This document shows positions 32,518 through 44,762 of a stretch of 64,000 nucleotides of DNA, piece by piece. Source of the stretch: Megalobrama amblycephala. Taxonomy: Eukaryota; Chordata; Actinopteri; Cypriniformes; Xenocyprididae. A program made the position numbers and the translations under genes. The notes under the pieces were generated by a model, which saw only the letters and a program-made list of their open reading frames with translations, made no database searches and was not told where the DNA came from. The stretch covers positions 48,986,691 through 49,050,690 of the forward strand of contig NC_063045.1 of NCBI RefSeq assembly GCF_018812025.1, read 5' to 3'. Numbering within the stretch: the stretch's first letter is position 1; the number at the start of each line of letters is the position of its first letter.

Positions 32518-34101
32518 TTGAGCAAGTAGGGGCAGGAGTAAAGCAACAGTGCCACTGTCCAGAAAGCTCCTCTTTTTTTCTTTGCTTCCAATTAATGCCC
32601 CAATTAAAGCCCCCACAAACAAATTTCTTCTTACATAGGCCTTATTGTGCTAAGATTTCAATTAACTGATCTTAAAACTAAATGCAATGTTCAACAACAA
32701 ATATTTCATTAAAAAGAATATTTGAATCAATATTGTTGTGCTAACTAACTCCCTGAGCATATAAGTAGCTGCTCACAGCAATAAAATATAGTTAACCTTA
32801 ATAGCTTAAGGATTATATAGGCAAACAAACTTGTGAATCTGTCTTATGCAGTCTGTTTGACGCCAATGTGCTTGCTTATGCTCTGTGAACCTCAACAACC
32901 AAGATAAGTAAATACAGAATGAAATGAAATTAAATGAAAATGAAATGAAAATACTCACGTGTATTCATAAAATTTGTAAATAATGATAAAACCATCAAAT
33001 GTGCGCTGTGTACTCGGGATAAACAATTCTAAACACATGAACAACACAGGAACTTGGCAGCAAACATTATGTTTACAGGCACTTAGATGCATTTAAGTTC
33101 TTGTGGACTTTCTTCATGCACAGCACACAGACGAGAGTAATCAAGAGTTTTCATTATCAATACTCGCATGTATTCATAAAATTAGCAAATAATGATAAAA
33201 CTGTCAAATGTGCCCAGCAGAGGTTGTGCTTCCTTCATCAGCTGAGGAAGTTCAACCTGCAACAGGAGCTGCTGACACACCCTTACTAAAAAGAAGTTTA
33301 TTCAAGTGTGCTATTAGTATACTTCTTTTAAACTAAAAATAAAAAAGTGTACTTTCACTCTATTTTTATGTACTTCTCAGAAATATACTTAAAATTGCAT
33401 TTAAGTATGCTAGACTTACTGACACAAAAGTCTTAGTATATAGTCTATACTTGCACTTAATCTTTTGATCGAGATATACTTAAAAATGTAATCTAATCAG
33501 ATGCTAAGTATTCTAAGTATACTTGGCTTGTAGTTGTGTCTACTCTTTTGATTGAGTAGCCTATTAAATATACTTTTTCATATAGGTTTACATATGTTAT
33601 AAACTTATATATTTGTATCTTATATATCTTATAAACTTACTTTGTTTGAAAATATTTATAAAGAAAACAGAAATGTCCCTAATTCTGAGTATCTGCATTT
33701 TTGTCTAGGTTAGTCCACTTGAAATTTACTTCAAATCTACTTTACTCTTTCCCCGCCATTGACTGAATATTCCAGTTATCCATGTTTTGACCTCACTGTT
33801 ACATGGTAGGGTGCATTATTATACTTCTTCTAGTACAGAATCTCTGATCAAAACACAGGTGAAGATGAAGCAAAAAAAGGGGGATAGAAAATTGTTTAAA
33901 ATAACACGATCATCAAATATTAAACAGCATATAAATCAAAACTGCCTAACACTACTGAATGAAATGTCGACCCAGGACGAGCTATAGGACTGTGAAGCAA
34001 GAAGTGGCAGGAGTAATGCAATTGTTCCACAGTTTAGAAAACTTTTTTTTCCCCCTCAAGTATCAAAGTATTTGTATGTGAGAGGTGTTAGAAGCATATA
34101 C
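32518..34101. other. OR4 far 5' flank
   Basis: No gene apart from the LINE scrap (33211-33289). It matches 47197-48644 (OR5) and 60259-61506 (OR6). 33290-33560 is an AAGTATACTT-rich MITE-like repeat; part of it recurs near 42560-42810. Confidence 0.6.
33211..33289 (+). pseudogene. Non-LTR retrotransposon ORF2 C-terminal scrap
   Basis: One + frame reads AQQRLCFLHQLRKFNLQQEL, which resembles the conserved C-terminal Q-x-R-L-x-F-L-R-x-L-R-x-F stretch downstream of the RT in fish L2/CR1/Rex-type LINEs. It is cut after about 26 residues. The same scrap is present upstream of OR5 (47849-47930) and, shorter, OR6 (about 61011-61036), so it was there before those duplications. Confidence 0.5.
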
Positions 34102-34310
34102 AACGTCTCAGGTTACGTATGTAACCATAGTTCCCTGAGAACAGGGAACAAGACTCTGCATTCATATCGCATTGGGGTATCTGAAAGCCAACTATCCAAC
34201 AACTCCAATCCCTATTGGCCGGCGACAGCCTACATAATATGGCGTGACCTGGAAGTATAAAAGGAGTGCCTGGAGAAACTGTTGTGCAGGCAACCTGAAG
34301 CATGGCATGG

Positions 34311-34419
34311 CAACGCAGAGTCTCGATCCCTGTTCTCAGGGAACTATGGTTACATACGTAACCTGAGACGTTCCCTTTCGAAGGGAACTTCAACTCGCAT
34401 TCATATCGCATTGGGGAAT
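34311..34419. repeat. N2 internal complementary region
   Basis: GCAACGCAGAGTCTCGATCC ... AACCTGAGAC, then GTT (34370-34372), then CCCTTTCGAAGGGAACTTC ... GCATTGGGGAATG: complements of the left and right N2 ends joined at one GTT. Confidence 0.85.
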
Positions 34420-36260
34420 GAAATACCCACGCCGCCATGCTGAAAGAGAGGCATGTCAAGATGGCTAGACAAACGTCCAGCAGTTTCGAGAGAAACGCCA
34501 GAAGCAACTCACCCTCGAATCACGCAAGGCTGGCAGTGACAGCGTTCCCTACGGCTAACAGCCCAAGCTGAGCCTAAAAGAGGCTTCCCGCAGAAAGTCT
34601 ACCAAGGCTGCTCAGAGCTTCTGGAACCAACATTTCCGAGGAAAAGTGGTTCCTTAAAGGGAATGTGGCCAGGGAACCGAAAGGAGCCCGGCCCAGTTAC
34701 TAGAGAGGAATGACGTCAACCCCCATTGCCACCAGGGAGGCCGACCTGGTCTGACGAAGGACAGGCTTAGCCTTGGCCAACCCTGTCTGAATACAGAATC
34801 TCAATAACACATTCTTCAGAGAAGAGAGCAAGTAAGAGCCACTGTGAAAGAGCAGTAAGCAACTCAAACCCACGCGTAGAGATGGGCATCCTGGAGAGCA
34901 GAACTCAGCTGAGTGCTATAAATCCTTGTATTGAGGGGAGTATAATCCGCTCATCCTAGGATCTACTCAGCGCCTGACTATATGCACTGAGGAGGCTGTG
35001 CGCTAGGGATACAGGGGAGCACAAACCAACCTGGGGCTGATCTCAACGGGAGACTTCATAGAAGTCTACAACCAATGATCAGCTTAGGGAGCTAAGCACA
35101 ATTACACAAACAACCCAAAGTGGGAGTACGAAGCTCACCTAACAGACAGACCATCCTGTAGGCACATAATCATGGAGGCTGGAAAGGGGCCTACAACATG
35201 ACTAAAGTTCTTCATAATGAACTATATATCACACCAGAATACTCAATCACATAGTGGCATTCCAAGGCCGGCCTACAAAAAATCTGAAAGGATTGCATGT
35301 TGGCAAACAAACAAACAGTTGTGGGTAACTAGCTTAACACAACCTGAGCTAAGTCTACACATTCCAGCAGGCAATGGACCATAACTCACATAATTACAGG
35401 GTACAATGAAATGCTAACACAGTCTAAGGGAGGCCTACAAGGCCTACAACCTCAAACGGACACAAGCATAAACCTGTGGCAGTGCTAACGTACGTGAGCA
35501 AAACTCATGACCATACACCAACAGCGCCCGACAACACAAGCTGCAACTAGAAGGAGGCTAAACAACAAAGAGCCAACAATTTCTACAGTTATATGTAATA
35601 TAGCTGCTGTGGCAATGATCACATAGTGGGAGCTAACAGAGATCAAACTAAAAATACGACTCTCTACACTCAACCTGAGTGTGCAATCCAACAGGTGATG
35701 CACTCAGTGAAACACATAAACCCTAGCCAGGGAGTACAAAAAACACCACGTCCTTAAATAGAGGCTAACAACAGTCTACTATTATGAGAACAGGTGCTAA
35801 CCTGTGGTAGCACTAGAGTAAAGCTCACATACATGTAGGGCAAAAGCTTAGAACCCAAAGCAAACGAATGCTTTGCAAATACATGCCATCCGTTAAAAAG
35901 GATAAATGTTTTCACCAAACAGAACTTATAGATCTGTACTGAGCCCTAGAGGATGGAAGCTAAAAAGCTAGCACCCTAGCTCAAACTTGAATGAAATTCA
36001 AGGGGCTCAGGGGAATAAAATCATAGCATGATTAAAGTTCTAGAAGGTAGGGCCTAGCATGCACTGCATAAACTTATCTACGCAAAGATAAGGGCCTACC
36101 ACCTGAGAAACAGCACCAGGGAGGCTAATAACAGCCTGCTACCTTAGCTGTTAACCTCAGCCATTTGCACCTACATAAACAAGGGGAAAAATGGGCATAT
36201 GGCCTAACAACTCCCTCAGGAGGAGGCCAGAACTAGGAACTATACAACCTAACAAGGGAT

Positions 36261-36602
36261 TAGGGCTGCACGATTAATCGCATGCTATTCTCACGCGCAT
36301 TTCGTCAGTAAAGCCGGTTCCCTGATTACCGCTAAATCGCCATCACCTGCTTTCAAATGAAGCGGCATTTAATAGACAGAGCCGTAGGTCACTGAAAAGC
36401 CACGCAATATCGCGTTCATATCGCAGATGAATCGCCTGCGATAATGAACGCGATATTGCGTGGCTTGTCCGTGAACTACGGCTCTGTCTATTAAAAGGCG
36501 CTCCGTTTAAAAACAGGTGATGGCGATTTAGCGGTAATCAGGGAACCGGCTTTACTGGCGAAATGCGCGTGAGAATAGCATGCGATTAATCGTGCAGCCC
36601 TA
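36261..36602. mobile_element. 342-bp near-perfect palindromic hAT MITE in N2
   Basis: Ends TAGGGCTGCACGATTAATCG / CGATTAATCGTGCAGCCCTA. Perfect 8-bp duplication CAAGGGAT (36253-36260 and 36603-36610). Both arms (about 160 bp) pair almost throughout, with the centre near 36430. N1 (27560) and N3 (54395) have the empty site. Confidence 0.9.
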
Positions 36603-37470
36603 CAAGGGATATTAAAAGAAAGGGTGATTTATAACAATAAACACCTAAACCTAGTCCTAGCCTGGGCCGCTAAGCTGTGGGCCCTGCGGGGCCACACGCA
36701 TAGCAATGCCTGGGCTTCACCTCTGAATCTCCATAGATAAGATGAGATAAAGCGAAGCTCAACAAGCAAACAAAGTCAGGGGGCCGATTAAGGCCAACCT
36801 AAACATAGATACAAACCGAAGTGACGAGTGCTAACTCAAACTACTCTAGCGAACAGCAGATGAAAAGCTAAAACAACAGGTGGCTAAGAGGCGGCCATTT
36901 TGTGGCCTGCACAATATATCATTCTAGCCAACCTATCAAACTTCAGTTTGCCAAAAAAAAACCCTCTTATTTGTTCCGATTACATACTCAGGAAAATCTA
37001 TACAGGAACACAAGGTCAACATATTTAGACATATAAATATAGACCCAGCTCACTTTCCTGAGGCTCGAAGACCAAAGACTCCTCCTTCCCTTTTCTTTAC
37101 CAAGGAAGGATGGAATCTAGGGTTCTTTAAAGCCTAAAAGAGCCTCTTACACTATCAAGCCAGAAGGCAGGCCTTTAGAAAAATATTATCAAAGGCCCAG
37201 CCATCAGCCTGACTGTTAAAGAAGCACCTGAGTATGTAAAATGAAACCAAAAGCTCATGAGGCGGAGGAAGAAGGGGCGAGGGCAGATGTAAACGAGAGG
37301 GAATCAATTACGGACACTACTGGTGTATGTGATCAATCACCTCCTTCAAAACCTGCTTCTTCCTCCTTGAGTCCAGCCATCTCTGCGCCTTGTTCCGAAA
37401 GGAGGATATCACAGTTTGACCAAAAAATGACTTAGGCAATTATGCTATGAGGCTAACGATATATATAAAC

Positions 37471-37471
37471 A

Positions 37472-37535
<64 letters not shown>

Positions 37536-37538
37536 TAT
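37471..37538. repeat. (TA)n(CA)n microsatellite
   Basis: An uninterrupted AT run passes into ACACAC, then ATATAT. It lies at the same place as the TA runs in N1 (29155-29188) and N3 (55537-55595). Confidence 0.9.
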
Positions 37539-37983
37539 ATAAATAGGAGGTGAAAGAAGAGGAGAGGGTAGATATTAATCGCCCTTATATAGCTAGGGGA
37601 TCGATTATAGATGCAACGGTGTTTACAATCGTTTACACCCATCTCACTCTTGCTTCTTCCTCCTCCCGTCTGTCTGGGCTCAGATACAAATCTGAACGGC
37701 TAGGGGGTTTTCCATGCCTTCCCGATCTCAAACGCCGAGATCAGGAAGGAATGGAAAGTTTATGGGAGCTGAAGCGTTCATGGACAGAAAGGAACCGCTC
37801 GTCGAGCCGTCCATGTGCGGCCCCTTTCTTAACACGCTCTCACGGCAGCTGCAGCCTGCTGAAAAGCGCGTCCCAAAAACACCAGCAGCTACGCATACAC
37901 AGCAGCCAGAGGAGCGCGCGCTGCCCGACACGATGACGTCAAACACGGATATACGATATACCGATATATACGGATATACGATA

Positions 37984-40428
37984 TATTGTAACGATATACC
38001 GGTATGACGATATATCATGGTATGAACACGTACGATTATTATATTGTGTATTTGCTTATTTATGGTATTGTAAAAAAATAAATAAATAAGACGCAGAATC
38101 TCACTTGCGCATACAGGGGCGAAGGAGACATTTTCAAAGTGGGGGGGGGACCAAACTGCGTCCCGGGGGGAGGGTATAGACCCTTTTCACATGACGTCAC
38201 ACAGCTTCCGTTAGGACTCGAAGCAGTGTATCATCACTTCCGTCAGCATAGTGGAATACTAGCGTGACTCGAATGAAGTGCACTCAATATTTGTACATAT
38301 GCCACAAATGTGGTTAAAGGATGACTGTAGTCGCCCAATTTCATGTAAATTCAAGGTGAGGTATTTGGCAGCCGCAGATCACAAACAAACTTACCGATCG
38401 GTGCGATTTGCTGCTTAAAGTCAGAGGAGTTGAATACGTACTGAAGCCATACATGCACTTTGCTGTCTTTATTGCAGATGAAGCTGTTTATATATATTTG
38501 TGAAATAAACGCATGTTTCCAACATTTACGTGCAGTAAAAAACTATTCATTCAAACCTTAATGCACTACTTATTTCAGTGCCTACTACAGGCCTATGTAC
38601 AATGAAGATCAACATAAGCTTATTCTTTTTAAATATCAAAGTCTATTTTTATACTTTTATTTCGATAAATATGGCATACATAATAATACAAATTGTGTTT
38701 AATATAATACTATTTCTACATGAAGACTGTTAATGTTGTAAAAACTGACTCATGTACATGGCATTTTTACCATAGTAAAAAAAAAACATTGTCATTCGTC
38801 TCTTTATTGCAGAACAAGATCGTCGCATACAAAAATATACAGAGGATTTACAACAGTACTCATTGTTATAGCAGCAAATGCACAAAATCAAATTATTTCT
38901 CCAGGGAATAACATTAAATGAACACATAGGCTACTTCCGTTTTGTATTTTCAATACACTTCTTACAAATTATACAATCTTAATATATTGCAGCAGTTCAG
39001 TTTAAACTGGTATGATGTAAAATTATCTCAAATCTTCACACCATTAATTCTTCGGAGTATTATATGTGGACGTGTTACTTCCAGATGTCCATTGTTTGTA
39101 AATAAATCTCACAAGAACAATATCCATTATCATATAGCCTACCAATTTCTAAAAATAAAGATTTTTTTAAAGACAATATTCTTGTTATTCCAAATAGGCT
39201 AACAGATTTGTGTGGACACACAATCGTTGTGATAAAACTCAATTCAATGACAACATTGCTAAAGTTTCTGCTCGTGGAAACCCTAACCAAGGCAGTTACA
39301 GAAAGGAAATAATAAATATCATTACCAGAAGAAGCCGACTGTGTAAATCCTTGACATAAACCGTTCGCATTTAAAGTTATTAAAGCATTTTCCCGAGAAG
39401 TCGCCAGCGCGAAGGTAAGACGGAACAACTGATACACTGCTTTGCGAATAGGCGGAAGTTAACTGACGTCATTGTGAAAAGGGTCTATTGTTATGACCAC
39501 GGACAGTGCACGTGTGCAATGTGCATGCGTCTTTCCGTGCTCATGGGCAAATGAGTTTCTTTGAACGGCTCGCGCTCTTGAGCAGAACACGGGATGATGT
39601 ATACCCGGGCCTTATATGTTCCGTTTATAACTTAAGTCGTATGATGGAGAGAGAATCCCGGAATCCAGTCATGGAAAATGAATGTACAGTATAACGCAGC
39701 GATGTCAGGTAAAAACGCGCGATTTGTTGGACTGATGAATAAAACGAAAGCAGAGCTGTACAATAAATCAAATCGCAACATGGTCTAGGCGGGGTCTGTG
39801 AATATTAAAGCGCAAAAAGACTGCTGTATAAACATATCTGTTTGTTTTGCGTGTCTGCCTGTGTGAATGACCTGCGCTGTTTCGTGTACTACATAGTCAA
39901 GTATGTGCGACGCTCTTATTGTCTTATTTTCAGTGTTTGCCATCTCGTTATCTGAGGACATGAACACATAATGCTTAATGTGCATTTCATCATTTTATTT
40001 GAGAAAAACCATTGTCAAATACACTGAAACTCAAAGCTCTTCACTACATCCCGTCAAAATAAAAGTCCGGTTTTTAACTCAAAGAAATTGACTGAAATAT
40101 ATTATGATTGTAAAATAGAATGTACTTCTCAAAATAACTTCTCAAAATAATAAAAGCCAGAATAATTGTCAAACCAGAATTTCTGAATTTTAATAAATTA
40201 TTAAATAAAAGTTGTTCATCTTCTGATCCATAATCATTTATAAAATGAATTTGATTGTTTTTGATTATTGAAATCTGAATAGACAAAACAAGCATTTTAA
40301 GTAATTTATTTGTCATTTTAACTGATGATAAAAATAATAATTGATTGTTTAATACCATATACCGTGAAACCGTGATATTTGCTGAGACGGTTATCATACC
40401 GTGGAAATCTCATACCGTTACAACCCTA
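37984..40428. mobile_element. Probable hAT-like element in the right part of N2
   Basis: Ends ATTGTAACGATATACCGGTA (about 37986) and CTCATACCGTTACAACCCTA (40409-40428) are imperfect inverted repeats. No transposase frame is visible. The target duplication is not clear because the left flank is ATACGATAT-repetitive. It contains the element at 38177-39487. Confidence 0.55.
38177..39487. mobile_element. Nested 1.3-kb element with TAGACCCTTTTCACA ends
   Basis: TAGACCCTTTTCACATGACG at the left and GTCATTGTGAAAAGGGTCTA at the right form inverted repeats. No long frame. Target duplication uncertain. Confidence 0.65.
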
Positions 40429-40969
40429 TATGGACGATACCGTTACAACCCCTATGGCCGCCATTTTGCCTCAGCACAAATGGGGCCAGAATCACCAGGC
40501 ACAGATGTGGACACCTCTTCCCTCGAGAAGAGTGCCGAACGAGAACGGAGAGTCCCGATAGGGAGACACTCACAGTAAACAACAGCCAAACACACAGACA
40601 GCGCCCTCAAGCACTGTCTATGCGTGCTCGTCTCCAGTCAGAAAACGCCTAGAAATGTGTATATCAAGTGTAAAAACCTGGGACACGGATGAATACACTC
40701 TCTTGAACGTTTGTAAGGCATATTATAGAATCCCTTACCGGAGTCGATATAGTCGCAATCAGACAGAACAGACCCGAAAGATGAAAAGATACTGACTGTT
40801 TCTCCAGGCGCTCCTTTTATACTTCCGGGTCACGCCATATTACGTCATAGGCTGCCGCCGGCCAATAGGGATTGGAGTTGTTGGAAAGTTGGCTTTCAGA
40901 CACCGGGTCACGTGTGACATTCCCCAGTGCGATATGAACGCAGATTCGAAGTTCCATTCGAAAGGTAAC

Positions 40970-41350
40970 AAATATTTAATCAAAAGAATTTTTAAGTTAA
41001 CATTATTTTGCTCCTTTCCTTGTCATTTACTTTGAATGTGTTCACTTAGTCAATGAAGTTGCCTCTATAATGTGAACATCTCTAAAGCCAATTCAGGAAA
41101 CATTTTGTACATGGGCATCTTTGAAGCGCTTAATAAACTTCTCCTGTTGTTGCATGAACACATGGGTCGTGTACCTTTTTCCACAGTGACATCACTTAGG
41201 GACTTTCTCTGTGCACGGGACAGACCCGATAATCAATAGACCTAATACAATTTATTGATTATTTTCATAACCATATTTTCTTGTTTTTATCATTACTGTA
41301 AGTTGTTGCAGCCCTAAAATACTGTGTGGGTTTATAGATGCAGAATGTTG
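40970..41350. other. Spacer right of N2
   Basis: No gene or clear repeat seen. Confidence 0.4.
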
Positions 41351-41530
41351 TTAAAGGATTAGTTCACTTTGAAATGAAAATCAGCCCAAGCTTTACTCAC
41401 CCTCAAGCCATCCTAGGTGTATATGACTTTTTTCTTTCTGATGAACATAATCAAAGAAATATTAATAAATATCCTGACGCATCCAAACTTTATAATGGCA
41501 GTGATAGGGATCAATGAGTATGAGCTGAAA
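41351..41530. repeat. Partial direct copy of the fold-back arm
   Basis: GGATTAGTTCACTTTGAAAT... repeats the first about 180 bp of the arm that starts again at 41531. A similar truncated copy is at 56128-56573 and a half copy at 42349-42555. Confidence 0.7.
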
Positions 41531-42338
41531 GGATTAGTTCACTTTCAAATGAAAATTAGCCCAAGCTTTACTCACCCTCAAGCCATCCTAGGTGTATATG
41601 ACTTTCTTCTTTCTGATGAACATAATCAAAGAAATATTAATAAATAACCTGACGCATCCAGCTTTATAATTGCAGTGAATGGGGGTCACTAGTATGAGCT
41701 GAAGAAAGTGCTTCCATCCACAGCCATCCATCATATATATACTGTATATGTGTGCTCCACACGGCTCGGGGGTTAATAAAGGCCTTCTGAAGCGAAACGA
41801 TGCATTTGTGCAAAAAATATCCATATTTAAACAAGTTATGAAGATAAATATCGAGCTTCCACCAGACTGCCTTCCGTATTCAAGTTACGAAGTGTAAACT
41901 GGCATTGTGTCAGTTACACTTTTTCCGTAAGTTTAATAGGGAAGGCATAGGATGTAGCGTAAGCTTTGTGAACTGCAACAGATTTACACTTTCTTCGTAC
42001 ATTGAATACAGAAGGCGGTCTGGTGGAAGCACCATATTTGACTTCATAACTTGTTTAAATATGGATATTTTCTTTACACAAATGCATCGTTTCACTTCAG
42101 AAGGCCTTTATTAACCCACCAGAGCTGTGTGGAGCACATATCTATGATGGATGGATGTGGATGGAAGCACTTTCTTCAACTCAATATAGTGACCCCATTC
42201 ACTGCTATTATAAAGCTCGGATTTGTCAGGATATTTATTAATATTTCTCCGATTGTTTTCTTCAGAAAGAAGAGGGTCATATAGACATAGGATGGCTTGA
42301 GGATGTGTAAAGCTTGGGCTAATTTTCATTTGAAAGTG
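41531..42338. repeat. Fold-back element, two arms of about 390 bp
   Basis: From GGATTAGTTCACTTTCAAAT at the left to ATTTGAAAGTGAACTAATCC at the right, the two halves are inverted copies that meet near 41930-41945. A transcript of either strand would form a hairpin of several hundred base pairs. No coding frame is conserved between the arms. Confidence 0.8.
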
Positions 42339-43442
42339 AACTAATCCTTGAAGAAAGTGCTTCCATCCACATCCATCATAAATATGTGCTCCACATGACT
42401 CTGCAGGGTTAATAAAGGCCTTCTGAAGGGAAGCGATGTGTTTGTGTAAAAAAAATCCATATTTAACAAGTTATGAAGTTAAATATCTAGCTTCCACACG
42501 AGCCGCCATCCGTATTCAATGTACGCAGAAAGTGTAAAACTCTTGCAGTTCACAACCCAGGTGAAAAAAAAGTAAACTACTATAATGTACTTAAAGTGCT
42601 ATATTTTCGCACACTAATTTTGTACTTAAAATACTAAAAATTCCTTTTTAGATAATCTTAAGAATATCTAAGTGAACTCAACTGTGCTATTTTGAGACAC
42701 CATGAAATATGAACTAAAATGTGTTTTTAATATACTATCTCTATTTAAAAAATGTATTTAGATACTACTTATAGTACATTTGAACCAATAGTGTACTACA
42801 AGTGGTAACAATTATTTTTTTTTTTTTAAATACAGAGATATTTGTTGTTTATTGTGCTGGTTTATAGCGAGTGTGCCTTACATCAGAGGTGGGGGACTCG
42901 AGTCACATCCGTTTTTTTCTGTCATCCTTTGGCTAGCATTACAAATATGATCAAGTTTTAAACCATTTAAGCACACCAAAAGAGAAAAAGAGAATGCGCT
43001 GTCTTTGAATGTCCTGTCACACACACGACGCACAGAAAGACACACGTCTGAATGTCACGCTTGTACGAACAATAACACATAATGCCAAAAATGTCTGTTT
43101 TGTCGAGTATCCTCATTAGAGCAGCCTTGAATGAGTTAAATGAAGTCTTAAATGAAAGTAAATAACTGTGAGAAAGTGGGACATGCGTGAGATCCGTGTC
43201 ATGTGCAACAGATCTTAAAGTGACAGCAACCAATGCTGTCTGTCATTGAAGAACAAAGGTAACAGAGAAAATTATCACATTTAATTTTTTTGCAAGTGCA
43301 ATCCATTGTAAATGGTTATTCACTGTTTATAAGGAAATGTCAGGGTTTTTTTTGCAATAGCACTTAGTATGTGTGCAATGTCTAGTAATTGTTGTTCAGT
43401 GTTAGCCTTTGGATAGTTTATGCGGATGCGCATGAATATATT

Positions 43443-43466
43443 GTACACACACACACACACACACAA
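43443..43466. repeat. (AC)n microsatellite
   Basis: Uninterrupted AC dinucleotide run. Confidence 0.9.
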
Positions 43467-43505
43467 AGAAAAAAAGCATACAGGCTTGAGAACCCAACCA
43501 TGCAC

Positions 43506-43875
43506 GGACCCACTTTATATTAAGTGGCCTTAACTACTATGTACTTACATTTAAATTAATAATTTGATACAATGCACTTATTGTGTACATACATGTTTTT
43601 ACATTGTACTTATATCTTAAAAACACCTGCATGTAATTACATCTGTAATTAATTTCTGTAATTACATTTATAATTACACAGTTGACCCATCCCTTAACCC
43701 TTACCCCTACCCTTAAACCTACCCATACCACCAAAGCTTTCCCTAACCTTACCCGTATCACACCTCAATAGCAGCAAAAGTGTTTTGCAATTCAATATGA
43801 ACCCAATTAGTACATTGTACTTATTTTTTGATATAAGTACTTAGTAGTTAAGGCCACTTAATATAAAGTGGGACC
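43506..43875. mobile_element. 370-bp hAT-like MITE, nested
   Basis: Inverted ends GGACCCACTTTATATTAAG / CTTAATATAAAGTGGGACC with a perfect 8-bp duplication CCATGCAC (43498-43505 and 43876-43883). The inner region is TTACCC-rich (43680-43755). Confidence 0.9.
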
Positions 43876-44240
43876 CCATGCACATGCAAACAATACACTT
43901 TTTACTCATACACACACATTCATTTATTTATTTTTTATTTTTAGATTTTTATTGTATTGACAGCTCAGCTGTGTGGACACCTTTTGAGTAGAAATGCATA
44001 TTGCTTTTTTTGTTGTTGCAAATAAAACTCCCATAGTCCATGTAGTGTACTATGTACTGTAGTTTTAACTTATTTTAATAGAAATTCAGTTAAATCATCA
44101 AACATTTGTATGACTTGCCAGTGCCTTGTTTGACCCAAGCTACGACTTGACTTGAACTGCTTGACATAAAGCAGTGACTTGACTTGACTTGCTTGATTCT
44201 AACAAAAATTGACTTGGTGACTTGCACATGTGTGACTTAG

Positions 44241-44762
44241 GCTGCGTCCGAAAACCTGGGTAGCTGTCTTGCTGCCTCATTGTCTTATAAGAGAATGACG
44301 TGTACGGTAGCGTTTGTACATGAAGGCACCTCACGAAACTGATTTCAGACAGACTTCTGAGGCAGCGTAACAGTTTAATGATCTACAGCAATATAGAGCG
44401 AGCTTTGGTGAGAACTAAACAAATAATTAATTACTACAGTAGTAATTTCTCGATAGAAATGATATCAAAATTGAAATATGTTGGTCAAAATCGTACATTT
44501 ATACACAAACTGAGCAGCAAACGCAACTTTCAGACGCCATCTTTATTTTTCTAGCTCAACTGTCACAGAATGGAAAGCACAGGATTGTGGGATATCAAAG
44601 GTAGCTAAGAATACATCCATGCTTCCTTCAAAAATCGATCTGAGGAAGGTATCTCATGAGACAGGAAGTGAAGCTAACATTGGATTCGGACGTGCCTTGA
44701 TGCCTTACTACCTAGAAATGTGTCCTCAGAAGGCAGCATTTCCCAGTTTTCGGACACAGCCT
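44241..44762. mobile_element. MITE with GCTGCGTCCGAAAA ends
   Basis: GCTGCGTCCGAAAACCTGGG and CCCAGTTTTCGGACACAGCC are inverted. Common fish repeat type. The duplicated OR5-derived segment at 57334 starts inside it (position 44267). Confidence 0.7.

Larger units (their letters stand above)
34102..40969 (-). mobile_element. Non-coding DIRS derivative N2 (6.9 kb)
   Basis: AAC at 34102-34104 followed by GTCTCAGGTTACGTATG, and right end GAAAGGT-AAC at 40967-40969. Inverted terminal repeats with TATA boxes (about 34150-34283 and 40797-40950) and an internal complementary region at 34311-34419. Relative to N1 most of the tandem array is deleted. Its left flank (AGAGGTGTTAGAAGCATATAC) is the same as that of N3, so N2 and N3 descend from one insertion. 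No recognisable coding frame. Carries nested elements at 36261, 37984 and 38177. Confidence 0.85.
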
